Shown piece after piece: positions 17,719-25,897 of a stretch of DNA of 64,000 nucleotides. Position numbers and translations under genes: made by a program. The notes beneath the pieces were generated by a model. The model worked only from the letters and a program-made list of their open reading frames with translations. It was not told where the DNA came from and made no database searches. Numbering within the stretch: the stretch's first letter is position 1; each line of letters opens with the position of its first letter. This DNA comes from Ignavibacterium sp. (GTDB lineage Bacteria; Bacteroidota; Ignavibacteria; Ignavibacteriales; Ignavibacteriaceae). The stretch lies in NCBI GenBank assembly GCA_032027145.1, contig JAVSMP010000001.1, positions 1,392,903 through 1,456,902 on the forward strand, given 5' to 3'.

Positions 17719-18446
17719 TCAATTTCACTTAAATATGATTCGGCTGCTTTAATATCTGAAATATGATCAACATCAATAATTTTTGAGAAACGGAAAGTTT
17801 GAATCCGGAATCCTTTTTTGATTAGAAAGCGTAAAAAATTCCGAAGCCGATTCGTATCAGCCTCAATTGCCTCTTTAATTTCTTTTCTGATTTCTTTTCT
17901 GAAGAGATATAATCCGCCTGTAACAAATTCAAAGTTTTCTGCAGTGTCATAAAAATCAACCACACTGCCATCTTCATCAAGTTTTATATAAAGTGGTTTT
18001 TCATCATCAATAAAATCAGTTGAAGCTACTATCACATCAGCATTGGAAACATTCATCCCGAATTCAATGAAGGATTTAAATTCATTTTCTCTGAAAATAG
18101 AATCTGTTGCAGCAATCAAAAAAGGCGGAGTAAGATATTTTGATACTTCTTTTAAGCTGTGGAAAGAGCTTATTGTATCCTTGACTAATAAATTAATTTT
18201 ATGAGAACTATCATATTCATTAAGATATAATTTAAGGTCTTTAGAATTTTCGTTGATAATACAGTTTATCTTATTAATTCCACAACTGAGCGCTGATTCA
18301 ATAATCCATTGAATTAATGGTTTACCGTAAATTGAAATCATTGGTTTAGATGGCTGAATTCCTTCAGCTTTGAGTCTTGAGCCTTCGCCGGCGGCAATAA
18401 TTCCAAAATCAAGTTTTGCTGTTAAATTTTTACCTTTTTTCATCAT
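17715..18446 (-). CDS. Sugar/polyol-phosphate nucleotidyltransferase
   Basis: The 243-residue protein begins with the nucleotidyltransferase motif FGIIAAGEGSRLKAEG and PSKPMISIYGKPLIQWII, the nucleotide-binding loop and the KPM lysine of the NTP-transferase fold. A metal-binding aspartate follows in IAATDSIFRENEF. Relatives activate sugar phosphates, choline phosphate or inositol 1-phosphate with CTP, UTP or GTP. As the first gene of the run that also holds inositol-phosphate synthase and a CDP-alcohol transferase, it could make CDP-inositol or another CDP-alcohol. The specificity is inference. Confidence 0.82.
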   Translation of the reverse strand: MMKKGKNLTAKLDFGIIAAGEGSRLKAEGIQPSKPMISIYGKPLIQWIIESALSCGINKINCIINENSKDLKLYLNEYDSSHKINLLVKDTISSFHSLKEVSKYLTPPFLIAATDSIFRENEFKSFIEFGMNVSNADVIVASTDFIDDEKPLYIKLDEDGSVVDFYDTAENFEFVTGGLYLFRKEIRKEIKEAIEADTNRLRNFLRFLIKKGFRIQTFRFSKIIDVDHISDIKAAESYLSEIE

Positions 18447-18487
18447 AATTATTATTTCTTTTTTCTAAATATTTCTTCTTCATTATC

Positions 18488-19576
18488 TTAAACAACTTCC
18501 TGAATAGTAAAATAAAAATCAGCTCCTTCCTGGGGTTGGGCGAGATTGAGATGCTGCTCTCTATCAAGCAGATATCTTAATCCAATTCCGCCAGCTATTT
18601 TAAAATCATTTAAATTAGATTCTGGAAATCTTTGGCAGAACCTGACTGACACCAACGGATGCAGATGCACTAATTCTTCATAATAAGGATCTTCTGTATT
18701 CTGCATGAATAGCCCATAAGTTTTATCCAGATATTTTCCCAGCAGATAGCCTCGCATCATTTGATGATTGCCAAGTTTCAGCAACATTTGAATCGGAACA
18801 TAGCTGGCTGCGCTGCCAATTAAAGTGTTCAAAGCTAAAACCTGTTGCTTTGTAATACCGATATTGTAACGAACGTATAGATCAAACCTTAAAAAATTAA
18901 CATCAACGCCAGCTAGCTTATTAAAATAGAGTTTACTCATATCGGCAAAGATTTCTTCGGTTGGACAGAACAAACTAGCCCGCAGAACATAAATCACTTC
19001 CCAACCCAGGCTTGATGTTGTAACAGCTAACGAACCGAGCAGATCACCTTTAACAATAACACAATTTGAATCATCATCTGCATGCTCGAATTTTTCAGAC
19101 CAGAAGTAAGTACCGATGTAAATATTATTTATCTTCGAGAAAAGAAAATCAATCTTAATTCTACACTTATTGTAAATAACATCTTCTTTTACTTTTGTAA
19201 CCAGATCAGGTACAATTCCCAAAAACTCATATGGTGAATAGTAATGTGATACTTCAGGATCAAAGCGGTAATTATTATCTCCGTAGAATCGGTTTATCCT
19301 TACACATGTCTGCATTTGTTTTTTTGTAGAATAAGTTCCATATCCGTCAACGATATCTTGGGATCGCTTGAGATTATACGGGGTTGGATAATTATAATAT
19401 ATAAAAGCATCACCAATTGCATAACTTGTGTTAGGTAAATAAAAAAATACAGGAACAAGGTAAAACCCGTCTTTACTCGTTTTTACACTTTCATCTATTG
19501 TTTTACTAAACGATTCACTTCCGACAAAGAGTAAGCCGTTAACTTTTATAAAAAATATGATCATGTTTTTTTTCAT
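18488..19576 (-). CDS. Omp85/D15-type barrel, probably degenerating
   Basis: The 362-residue frame carries a weak signal peptide and a recognisable BamA-like barrel: RINRFYGDNNYRF, LGNHQMMRGYLLGKYLDKTYG, IAGGIGLRYLLDREQHLNL and FYFTIQEVV. Several landmarks are damaged. The usual YDTRDNxFYPTEG reads YVLRASLFCPTEE, the strand after RYLLDREQHLNL is replaced by AQPQEGA, the exact LGG before RGY is LGN, and the final Phe is Val. The frame is still open, so it is either a fast-evolving paralog or an early pseudogene. It is followed by the nucleotidyltransferase gene 41 bases downstream. Confidence 0.62.
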   Translation of the reverse strand: MKKNMIIFFIKVNGLLFVGSESFSKTIDESVKTSKDGFYLVPVFFYLPNTSYAIGDAFIYYNYPTPYNLKRSQDIVDGYGTYSTKKQMQTCVRINRFYGDNNYRFDPEVSHYYSPYEFLGIVPDLVTKVKEDVIYNKCRIKIDFLFSKINNIYIGTYFWSEKFEHADDDSNCVIVKGDLLGSLAVTTSSLGWEVIYVLRASLFCPTEEIFADMSKLYFNKLAGVDVNFLRFDLYVRYNIGITKQQVLALNTLIGSAASYVPIQMLLKLGNHQMMRGYLLGKYLDKTYGLFMQNTEDPYYEELVHLHPLVSVRFCQRFPESNLNDFKIAGGIGLRYLLDREQHLNLAQPQEGADFYFTIQEVV

Positions 19577-19593
19577 TACAAAAAGGTTTATTT

Positions 19594-19998
19594 CTACTGA
19601 CCAAAAATTTCTTCTTTACGAAGTCCTTGTAGATCCGGTTTTATTATATCTTTATATTTTTCTTTTTGTTCATCGTTCAATTGTTTTTCAATTTTTTTCT
19701 TCAGGTCTTTTATTTTAGATACTCTGTCATCTCTTCCTCTTTTAACTTTTATCTTTTCAAAGAATCCTGGTTCATCATCATTCATTACTCTTTTTTTCAA
19801 ATCTTCAATTATCCGTTTATCTTCATCAAGTATTGATTCAATTTCTGTAACATTCTTTTTAATTGAATTGTATTGTGAGTCATTTAATGATAAATACACT
19901 TTCACTTTTTCCACTTCAGTTAAAGAAATTTTATCTTGTGCAGATAAAAGAGCAGTAACTGTTAATAAAATTGAAACTAAAAATATTTTGGTATTCAT
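19594..19998 (-). CDS. Small periplasmic coiled-coil protein, unknown function
   Basis: The 134-residue product has a clear signal peptide ending at LSAQ (about residue 21), then a highly charged helical body rich in Lys, Glu and Asp with a predicted coiled coil (about 45-125). The size and pattern resemble periplasmic Spy/CpxP-like helical proteins, but the LTxxQ motif of that family is only faintly suggested (LTEVEKVKVYLSLNDSQYN). It overlaps the upstream membrane-protein gene by one base and precedes the eroded barrel gene by 17 bases. Confidence 0.65.
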   Translation of the reverse strand: MNTKIFLVSILLTVTALLSAQDKISLTEVEKVKVYLSLNDSQYNSIKKNVTEIESILDEDKRIIEDLKKRVMNDDEPGFFEKIKVKRGRDDRVSKIKDLKKKIEKQLNDEQKEKYKDIIKPDLQGLRKEEIFGQ

Positions 19999-20390
19999 TA
20001 TTTTTCCTTTTTTGTTTGTATATAATTATTAATTGCCCATATCGTAGTTGTAATTATCAACCAAAAAACTGTCCTGAATATCATTGCATACACACTGTGT
20101 ATAGAAACCACTGAGTCAAAGAGATATAGCAAACTAATAGTAATCAATATGCTGATATGAAATAGAGAAATGACAGCAGAATTTCTTAACGCGTTTATGT
20201 GCTGCTGTAATATTTGAACCCCAACATAAACTCCGGTTATCCCCATAATAATATTATAGATCAGCAGGGGAGTAAAAACAACATATTCCGGAACAGATAA
20301 TCCCAAGAGAACACGCGACCCTTCTATAAGGGAAAATACACTGAAGATTATTGCAGCTATTGCAATAATTATGTTTACATTTTTCTTCAT
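19998..20390 (-). CDS. Small four-helix membrane protein, unknown function
   Basis: The 130-residue protein has four hydrophobic segments (roughly 7-27, 38-62, 70-92 and 100-122) with short loops and a basic C-terminus (QTKKEK). I do not recognise the family. It sits in a row of envelope genes and overlaps the next coiled-coil protein gene by one base, so the two are probably translated together. Confidence 0.65.
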   Translation of the reverse strand: MKKNVNIIIAIAAIIFSVFSLIEGSRVLLGLSVPEYVVFTPLLIYNIIMGITGVYVGVQILQQHINALRNSAVISLFHISILITISLLYLFDSVVSIHSVYAMIFRTVFWLIITTTIWAINNYIQTKKEK

Positions 20391-20439
20391 TTAATTTATT
20401 CTTTTTTCTTTAACCTTTACTCTCGATTGTATTCTGATT

Positions 20440-21924
20440 TTATATTGAGTGTTGTATATAGAACCTGACAGCAGAATTAGCATCCTGAGTATCAGGGTAA
20501 TATTTATATTCACCATATCTTTCATAAAGTAAAAAATCCAAACCAAGCGATGTTTTTGAATATAATTTGTGGGTAAGTCCTACATTAAATAATCCTACAA
20601 ATTCTTCACTTTCTGCTCCGCTAAGAGTATGTATCCAATATCTTTTGTAGATGGCATAAAAATCGCCCAACGTTATGAAAGAAAGTTTAAACCCTACTTT
20701 ACCGCTTGCGCCGGGTCCAATGTTATAATCTTTTCCATATTCAACAGCATATTGCGAATTTGTTCCTCCCATAAGAATAGTAGAAACACTCAAATAATTT
20801 TGCAAGGATATTGTTGGGGTTATCGGTATTTTATTTATTATTTGTCCTGATATACTTGATGCAGAAAGTTTATAAACGGTATTAATATGAATATCGACCT
20901 CTTTGTAAATTCCAATTGTATTCTTTGAAGTGTTGAATATTTTAATGTCATTGTCCCAGAGTACACCGCTGGCAAATATTCCAACAATATTATCATCAGC
21001 AGTTAAATTTATTTCAGTCCGCAAAGAGAAATAATCGAAGGGTTTGTTATGACTTTTAACATCAAATTGGTTACCATAATTTAAATCCGCTCTTAGGAAA
21101 GCATACATTCTGTTGTTGTTAAATTTTCTGCTGAAAAAAACATTGTGAGCTCCGAAGGAAATTACAGCATTGAAATCATGATTATTTTCTTTAAAACCAG
21201 ACTTCCACATATCACCTCGTATTAGGCGGTTAAATCCCTTCATCGGATCAATAAGTGTTGAAGAAAATTCTCTTAAAACTCTTTCAAAACCAGTAGTACT
21301 TTCATCGATAATCAGATCAGAAACACGAAAAGAAATTTCACCAAGGATAATTCCCGTGACTGGAGTATTGATTATATCATTGTAGGATGGTGGTTCATTC
21401 TCCATAAAATACTCCCACATTAAGCTTCCGACAAAAGCATAGGGTGCAGATTCCCAAAAACTTAATCCATTTGATCGCGCCGCATTATAATAATTTGAAC
21501 CATGATACGGATGCCAGAACTGATTAGTTAAATATCCGTCTGCATCCCATTCAAAACCATTTTTAAAATTTTCTTTTATCGAATTCCAGCTAATTGCAGA
21601 CCAGCTTTCTTTGGTCAAATATCTATGAGTTGCCCAAACACCTAAGTTTAACCCTACTATCTCAACAGCAGGCAGCCAGTAATTTTTTTCTACCTGATTC
21701 AGCATAATAGAATTAGATGTATCAGCATTATTTGAATAAAAATCAGATAAACCCGAGGGCAGATATTCGTTGTTGGTAATTTGTGCCATCAAAGATGTTA
21801 AAGAAAACAAAATTATATATAGAGATACAACAGTGCTTCTTAATAATCTTTTTTTGTCCGGAATTGCTAAGCTTAATATCTTTAACCCGAATGATCTTAT
21901 AATATTTTGTAAATTTACGTTCAT
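20440..21924 (-). CDS. DUF3943-family outer-membrane protein
   Basis: With the start at ATG 21924 (AAGG five bases upstream) the protein has 494 residues. A TTG 60 bases earlier also keeps the frame open but has no support. A signal sequence ends near LMAQ. The DUF3943 block follows (about 105-240): WEWDADGY-like FEWDADGYLTNQFWHPYHGS, NYYNAARSNGLSFWESAPYA, and NEPPSYNDIINTPVTGIILG. The C-terminal half looks like beta strands of a barrel. Members occur widely in Bacteroidota outer membranes and have no assigned activity. Confidence 0.78.
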   Translation of the reverse strand: MNVNLQNIIRSFGLKILSLAIPDKKRLLRSTVVSLYIILFSLTSLMAQITNNEYLPSGLSDFYSNNADTSNSIMLNQVEKNYWLPAVEIVGLNLGVWATHRYLTKESWSAISWNSIKENFKNGFEWDADGYLTNQFWHPYHGSNYYNAARSNGLSFWESAPYAFVGSLMWEYFMENEPPSYNDIINTPVTGIILGEISFRVSDLIIDESTTGFERVLREFSSTLIDPMKGFNRLIRGDMWKSGFKENNHDFNAVISFGAHNVFFSRKFNNNRMYAFLRADLNYGNQFDVKSHNKPFDYFSLRTEINLTADDNIVGIFASGVLWDNDIKIFNTSKNTIGIYKEVDIHINTVYKLSASSISGQIINKIPITPTISLQNYLSVSTILMGGTNSQYAVEYGKDYNIGPGASGKVGFKLSFITLGDFYAIYKRYWIHTLSGAESEEFVGLFNVGLTHKLYSKTSLGLDFLLYERYGEYKYYPDTQDANSAVRFYIQHSI

Positions 21925-21969
21925 TGATACCTTACCTTTTATTGCTTTTAATAATCTGATTAAATATGA

Positions 21970-21999
21970 TTTCCGGCTGTTCAAAAGAACAACCGGAAA
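21970..21999. other. Intergenic hairpin between the OMP and DUF3943 genes
   Basis: TTTCCGGCTGTTC (21970-21982) and GAACAACCGGAAA (21987-21999) form a 13-base stem with one non-Watson-Crick position and a 4-base loop. It lies about 25 bases after the stop of the OMP gene (minus strand). No clear T-run follows on either strand, so it may be an RNA-stabilising or weak terminating hairpin. Confidence 0.5.
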
Positions 22000-22022
22000 A
22001 CTTACCAGTTGAACTTTTTACA

Positions 22023-22568
22023 TTAATTGAAATAGTATCTTGCTGTTAACTGCGTTGTCGTATTTATTAACATATCGGTTTCTTCAACAGGTATATCTCT
22101 TGAAAGCTGTAAATCAAAGTTTAGATTCTGCTTTATTCCAAGACTGAATTTTTCGAAAAGAAAATAATCTGCACCCAGTACAAAACCGAACGTTACGCTG
22201 TTTTTAGGATCTGGCTCTACTGTATAATATCCGGCATTCTGTTTTATACCATAAATTGCTTCAATACCAAGATAAGGTGTAAGCTTATCCATATTAAAAT
22301 GGTACATACTACCCAATCCGAATCTTAGATCATAACCATCAAGTTTTGTTGAGCCAGCAGGTGCATCTTCACCTAGGAATTCTAGGTTTACCCCAGTTAT
22401 TAAATTCACTGAGAATTGATCAGAAAAATAGTACTTGAACAAGAAATTAGGTGATGAAGTTATATCATCTATACCAACGCCAAATTTACCTGCTCTGCCA
22501 GTTTGCGAAAACATATTCGTGCTAAAGAATATCAGCATTGCTGCAAAGATTATTGATTTCGTTTTCAT
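22023..22568 (-). CDS. Small outer-membrane beta-barrel protein
   Basis: The 181-residue protein has a signal peptide (cleavage after MFSQ, about residue 22) and alternating amphipathic strands ending in an aromatic-Asn-type terminus (LTARYYFN). It is the size of an OmpX/OmpW-like eight-stranded barrel (PF13505 type). I cannot assign a function. It lies between the efflux operon end and the DUF3943 gene on the same strand. Confidence 0.65.
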   Translation of the reverse strand: MKTKSIIFAAMLIFFSTNMFSQTGRAGKFGVGIDDITSSPNFLFKYYFSDQFSVNLITGVNLEFLGEDAPAGSTKLDGYDLRFGLGSMYHFNMDKLTPYLGIEAIYGIKQNAGYYTVEPDPKNSVTFGFVLGADYFLFEKFSLGIKQNLNFDLQLSRDIPVEETDMLINTTTQLTARYYFN

Positions 22569-22700
22569 TTTATTACTCCTTTTGTCTTTGTTTATTGTTT
22601 TTACAAGCTCTAAATAAGTATTATTAAGAGTTTGTGTTTTGTTTAGTTTGAATAAAAATATTTATTAATTGCGCACTCCATGTAAAAATCTAATACCCTG

Positions 22701-23831
22701 TTACTCAACTTTTTTACTAAATCTCATAGAACTAATAACTAACAGTAAAGCACCCATTCCAAATAAAATTAATACCTCTAACCACAAGGATGAAATACCT
22801 ATTCCCTTTAATACAACACCTCTTAAAATTGTAATGAAGTACCGCAATGGAATTGCGTAAGTTATGTATTGGAAAAACTGCGGCATGTTTTCAATTGGAA
22901 ATGCAAACCCTGACAAATAAATCATTGGCATCATTACAGCAAAAACCGAAGCCATCATTGCCTGCTGCTGTGTCTTAGAAATTGTTGATATAAATAAACC
23001 TATTCCTAAATTCGACAAAACAAAAAGAAATGCGGCAAATACTAAAAACAGTTTATTCCCACGCACCATTATTCCAAACCATTGTGTCATAATGACCATC
23101 ACAATTACTAATATCACAAAGCCAATAAGCGTAAAGGGAATCAGTTTGCCAAGTAAGAGCTGATATGTTTTAACCGGTGTAACGATCAACTGTTCCATAG
23201 TTCCAATTTCTCTTTCTCTTACAATTGCCATTGACATTAGTGAAATTGTAGAGATCATTAATACAAGACCGAGAATACCTGGTACCATAAATATTCTTGA
23301 TTTCATTTCTGGATTGTACCATACTCTTGGTTCAGGAATTATTGAGCCGCTTAACGGACCTTTGATTCCCAAATTATCTTTGGTTTCCAGGATCAGATTT
23401 TGTGAAAATTTTGTTGTTACACCTTGGATATATCCAAGTGCTATAGAAGCCTTACTTGCATCTGAACCCTCAAATATTGCCTGCACCGGTGCTGGTTGAT
23501 GTTTATTGATTCTTTTTTCAAAATCTTTAGGAATTATTATAGAAACAAGAGTTTTACCGTCATTTAGTAGGTCTGTTATTTCGTCATAATCTTTAGCATA
23601 ATAATCAATCTGAAAATATCCAGTTTCTAAAATACTTGTAATATAATTTCGGCTAGATTCTGTTTTATCCTGATCTAGAATGGTTGTATGAACTATGTCA
23701 ACATCCATATTTGCAGCATATCCAAGAAATATAAGCTGTAAAATCGGGGCCATAAAAATTATCACAAGCATCTTTTTATCTCGTTTTACCTGTAATAATT
23801 CTTTTATGATAAAATGATAAATAGTTTTCAT
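22701..23831 (-). CDS. ABC-2 type efflux permease, second subunit (copy A)
   Basis: The 376-residue permease begins MKTIYHFIIKELLQVKRDKK. It has one N-terminal membrane helix, a large periplasmic loop (about 45-170) and five further helices, the plan of ABC2 permeases such as YbhR/YhhJ. I place the start at ATG 23831, directly after the upstream gene's stop. It is closely similar to the product of 30583-31713: the segments VREREIGTMEQLIVTP and MVPGILGLVLMISTISLMSM match nearly residue for residue. It is the last gene of efflux operon A. Confidence 0.9.
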   Translation of the reverse strand: MKTIYHFIIKELLQVKRDKKMLVIIFMAPILQLIFLGYAANMDVDIVHTTILDQDKTESSRNYITSILETGYFQIDYYAKDYDEITDLLNDGKTLVSIIIPKDFEKRINKHQPAPVQAIFEGSDASKASIALGYIQGVTTKFSQNLILETKDNLGIKGPLSGSIIPEPRVWYNPEMKSRIFMVPGILGLVLMISTISLMSMAIVREREIGTMEQLIVTPVKTYQLLLGKLIPFTLIGFVILVIVMVIMTQWFGIMVRGNKLFLVFAAFLFVLSNLGIGLFISTISKTQQQAMMASVFAVMMPMIYLSGFAFPIENMPQFFQYITYAIPLRYFITILRGVVLKGIGISSLWLEVLILFGMGALLLVISSMRFSKKVE

Positions 23832-23832
23832 A

Positions 23833-24966
23833 TTATTTTTTACCTCTGGATCTTTTATCAATAATTGTTGCTAAGGTTATAAATATTGTTCCGAATATCC
23901 CTAAATAAATTAACTGCTCCCAGAATGCCGATACCCCTGCACCTCTTAACAGAATTGCTCTTAGAATTACCACATAAAATTTTGCAGGAGTAATATTTGT
24001 AAGTACCTGAATTACGTTAGGCATCGTTTCAATAGGGAAAATAAATCCAGATAAAATGAACGACGGAAGCAGTGATGTAACATTTGCTGCCTGAAATGCT
24101 ACTTGCTGTGAATCAGCAACAGTTGAAATGAAAATTCCCAAACCTAATGCAGCAAAAAGAAAAACCATTGTTGCAAACAAAAGCAGGAAAATGTTACCTT
24201 TTATCACAATTCCAAAAAGCACATAACCAGCAGCAAGAACAATCGTTGCATTTATTAAAGAAATAAAAATGTATGGTATTGTTTTACCGAGTATAAATTC
24301 AAGAGATGAAAGCGGCGAAACATTAATTTGCTCGATTGTTCCTCTTTCTTTTTCTCTGACAATCGATAGTGAGATAGAAATTACTGCCGTAACAATTAAA
24401 ATCATCCCCATTAAACCCGGGATAAGAAACTTTGTTGATTGTAATTCTGGATTAAACCAAAACCGCGGCTGTAAGTCTATAGGCATGTATATATTTTTAC
24501 CATGAACAGCCAGGTATTCTTTTGTTAATCCGATTGAATAAGTATAAGTAGCTGCGTTAATATAATTCTGTATAACACTTGCTGTACTTCCATCTACACC
24601 ATCAATCAAATATTGAACTTTAACATCCTGTTTAGACATTATTTTTTTTGAAAAATCGTTTGGAAATACAATTACAGCCTGAACAACTTTTTCGTCTAAG
24701 AGTCTTTTTATTTCATCACTGTCTTCTATATAAGTTACAAGATCAAAATAATCTGAGCTAATTAATCCGTTTATATAATTTCTTGTGTAATCCGATTGAT
24801 CCTGATCATAGACAGCAATTTTTATATGTTTAACGTCAAAGTTTATCGCGTAACCAAAAATTATTAACAACACAACCGGGAAAAAGAAAATGATGAATAA
24901 CATCCTTGTATCTCTTCTAAGTTGTTTTATTTCTTTTTTGGCAATTGCAAATATTCTGCTGAGCAT
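23833..24966 (-). CDS. ABC-2 type efflux permease, first subunit (copy A)
   Basis: This 377-residue permease starts at MLSRIFAIAKKEIKQLRRDT. It has the ABC2 plan: one helix, a periplasmic domain, then five helices including SIVREKERGTIEQINVSPLS. ATG 24966 is preferred over an upstream TTG. It corresponds to YbhS of the YbhFSR exporter and would pair with the next gene's product as a heterodimeric channel. A close paralog lies at 31762-32892. Gene spacing of a base or two on each side shows one operon. Confidence 0.9.
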   Translation of the reverse strand: MLSRIFAIAKKEIKQLRRDTRMLFIIFFFPVVLLIIFGYAINFDVKHIKIAVYDQDQSDYTRNYINGLISSDYFDLVTYIEDSDEIKRLLDEKVVQAVIVFPNDFSKKIMSKQDVKVQYLIDGVDGSTASVIQNYINAATYTYSIGLTKEYLAVHGKNIYMPIDLQPRFWFNPELQSTKFLIPGLMGMILIVTAVISISLSIVREKERGTIEQINVSPLSSLEFILGKTIPYIFISLINATIVLAAGYVLFGIVIKGNIFLLLFATMVFLFAALGLGIFISTVADSQQVAFQAANVTSLLPSFILSGFIFPIETMPNVIQVLTNITPAKFYVVILRAILLRGAGVSAFWEQLIYLGIFGTIFITLATIIDKRSRGKK

Positions 24967-24967
24967 T

Positions 24968-25897
24968 TTATTTATTATCCTTTTCAATTAAATGAATAAA
25001 AACATCTTCAAGAGTTGGAATTATTCTTTCAATACGCTTAATCTTTATTCCGTTCTGTTCATAAAGTAATCGGGTAATATTCTTTTCGGTAATTGTATCA
25101 TCATTTAAGATTACGTGGATATAATTTCCAAATATTGATGTTTCGCCAACCCATTTTTCTTTTTCAAGTATTTCCAGACTATCAACAACTCTGTTGCTTT
25201 CTATTTCAAGAATCGGGTTTTTTATGTAGTTAGTTTTTAGTGCTTTTGCATTACCCTGTGCCACTAATCTGCCAGCGTTAATAAGAATTATATCATTGCA
25301 AAACTCTGCTTCATCTAAGTAATGGGTAGTAACAAGAACAGTTGTTCCGGCATCTGAAAGGTCATTTATTAAGTCCCAGAAATTTCTTCTCGAAACCGGA
25401 TCAACTCCACTGGTAGGCTCGTCAAGAAATACTATTTTTGGTTCGTGAATTACAGCAGTGCCAAGTGCGAGACGCTGTTTAATTCCACCGGGTAAAGATG
25501 CAGTAAGCATGTTTTCCATATTTTCCAGATTAGCAACCTTTAACACCCATTGTTTTCGCTCCTGATATTTCTTTCCATCAAGCCCATAAACTCCAGCATA
25601 AAACCTGATATTTTCAGCTACTGTGAGATCATTGTAAAGAGAGAATTTTTGTGACATATATCCAATATGCCTTTTTACCATTTCTGGATCATTCTTAATA
25701 CTATAGCCGCCTACCATCGCATCACCCGAAGTTGGTTCTAATACACCAATTAACATTCTGATGGTTGTAGATTTACCGGCACCATTAGCACCAAGGAAGC
25801 CGAATATCTCACCTTGTTTAACATCAAAATTGATGTTATTAACAGCAGTAAAATCACCGAATTTTTTGGTCAGATTATTTACTTCAATTGCTTTCAT
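24968..25897 (-). CDS. ABC efflux ATPase, YbhF second-half type (copy A)
   Basis: The 309-residue ATPase has Walker A GANGAGKST, Walker B KIVFLDEPTSGVDP and the H-loop VLVTTHYLDEAEFC. Its signature is LPGGIKQRLALG, so Pro replaces the usual Ser of LSGG. The C-terminal extension ends in TLEDVFIHLIEK, common in drug exporters. It overlaps the tolC stop by one base. With the companion ATPase at 27241 it likely forms an asymmetric pair corresponding to the two halves of YbhF. Confidence 0.9.
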   Translation of the reverse strand: MKAIEVNNLTKKFGDFTAVNNINFDVKQGEIFGFLGANGAGKSTTIRMLIGVLEPTSGDAMVGGYSIKNDPEMVKRHIGYMSQKFSLYNDLTVAENIRFYAGVYGLDGKKYQERKQWVLKVANLENMENMLTASLPGGIKQRLALGTAVIHEPKIVFLDEPTSGVDPVSRRNFWDLINDLSDAGTTVLVTTHYLDEAEFCNDIILINAGRLVAQGNAKALKTNYIKNPILEIESNRVVDSLEILEKEKWVGETSIFGNYIHVILNDDTITEKNITRLLYEQNGIKIKRIERIIPTLEDVFIHLIEKDNK

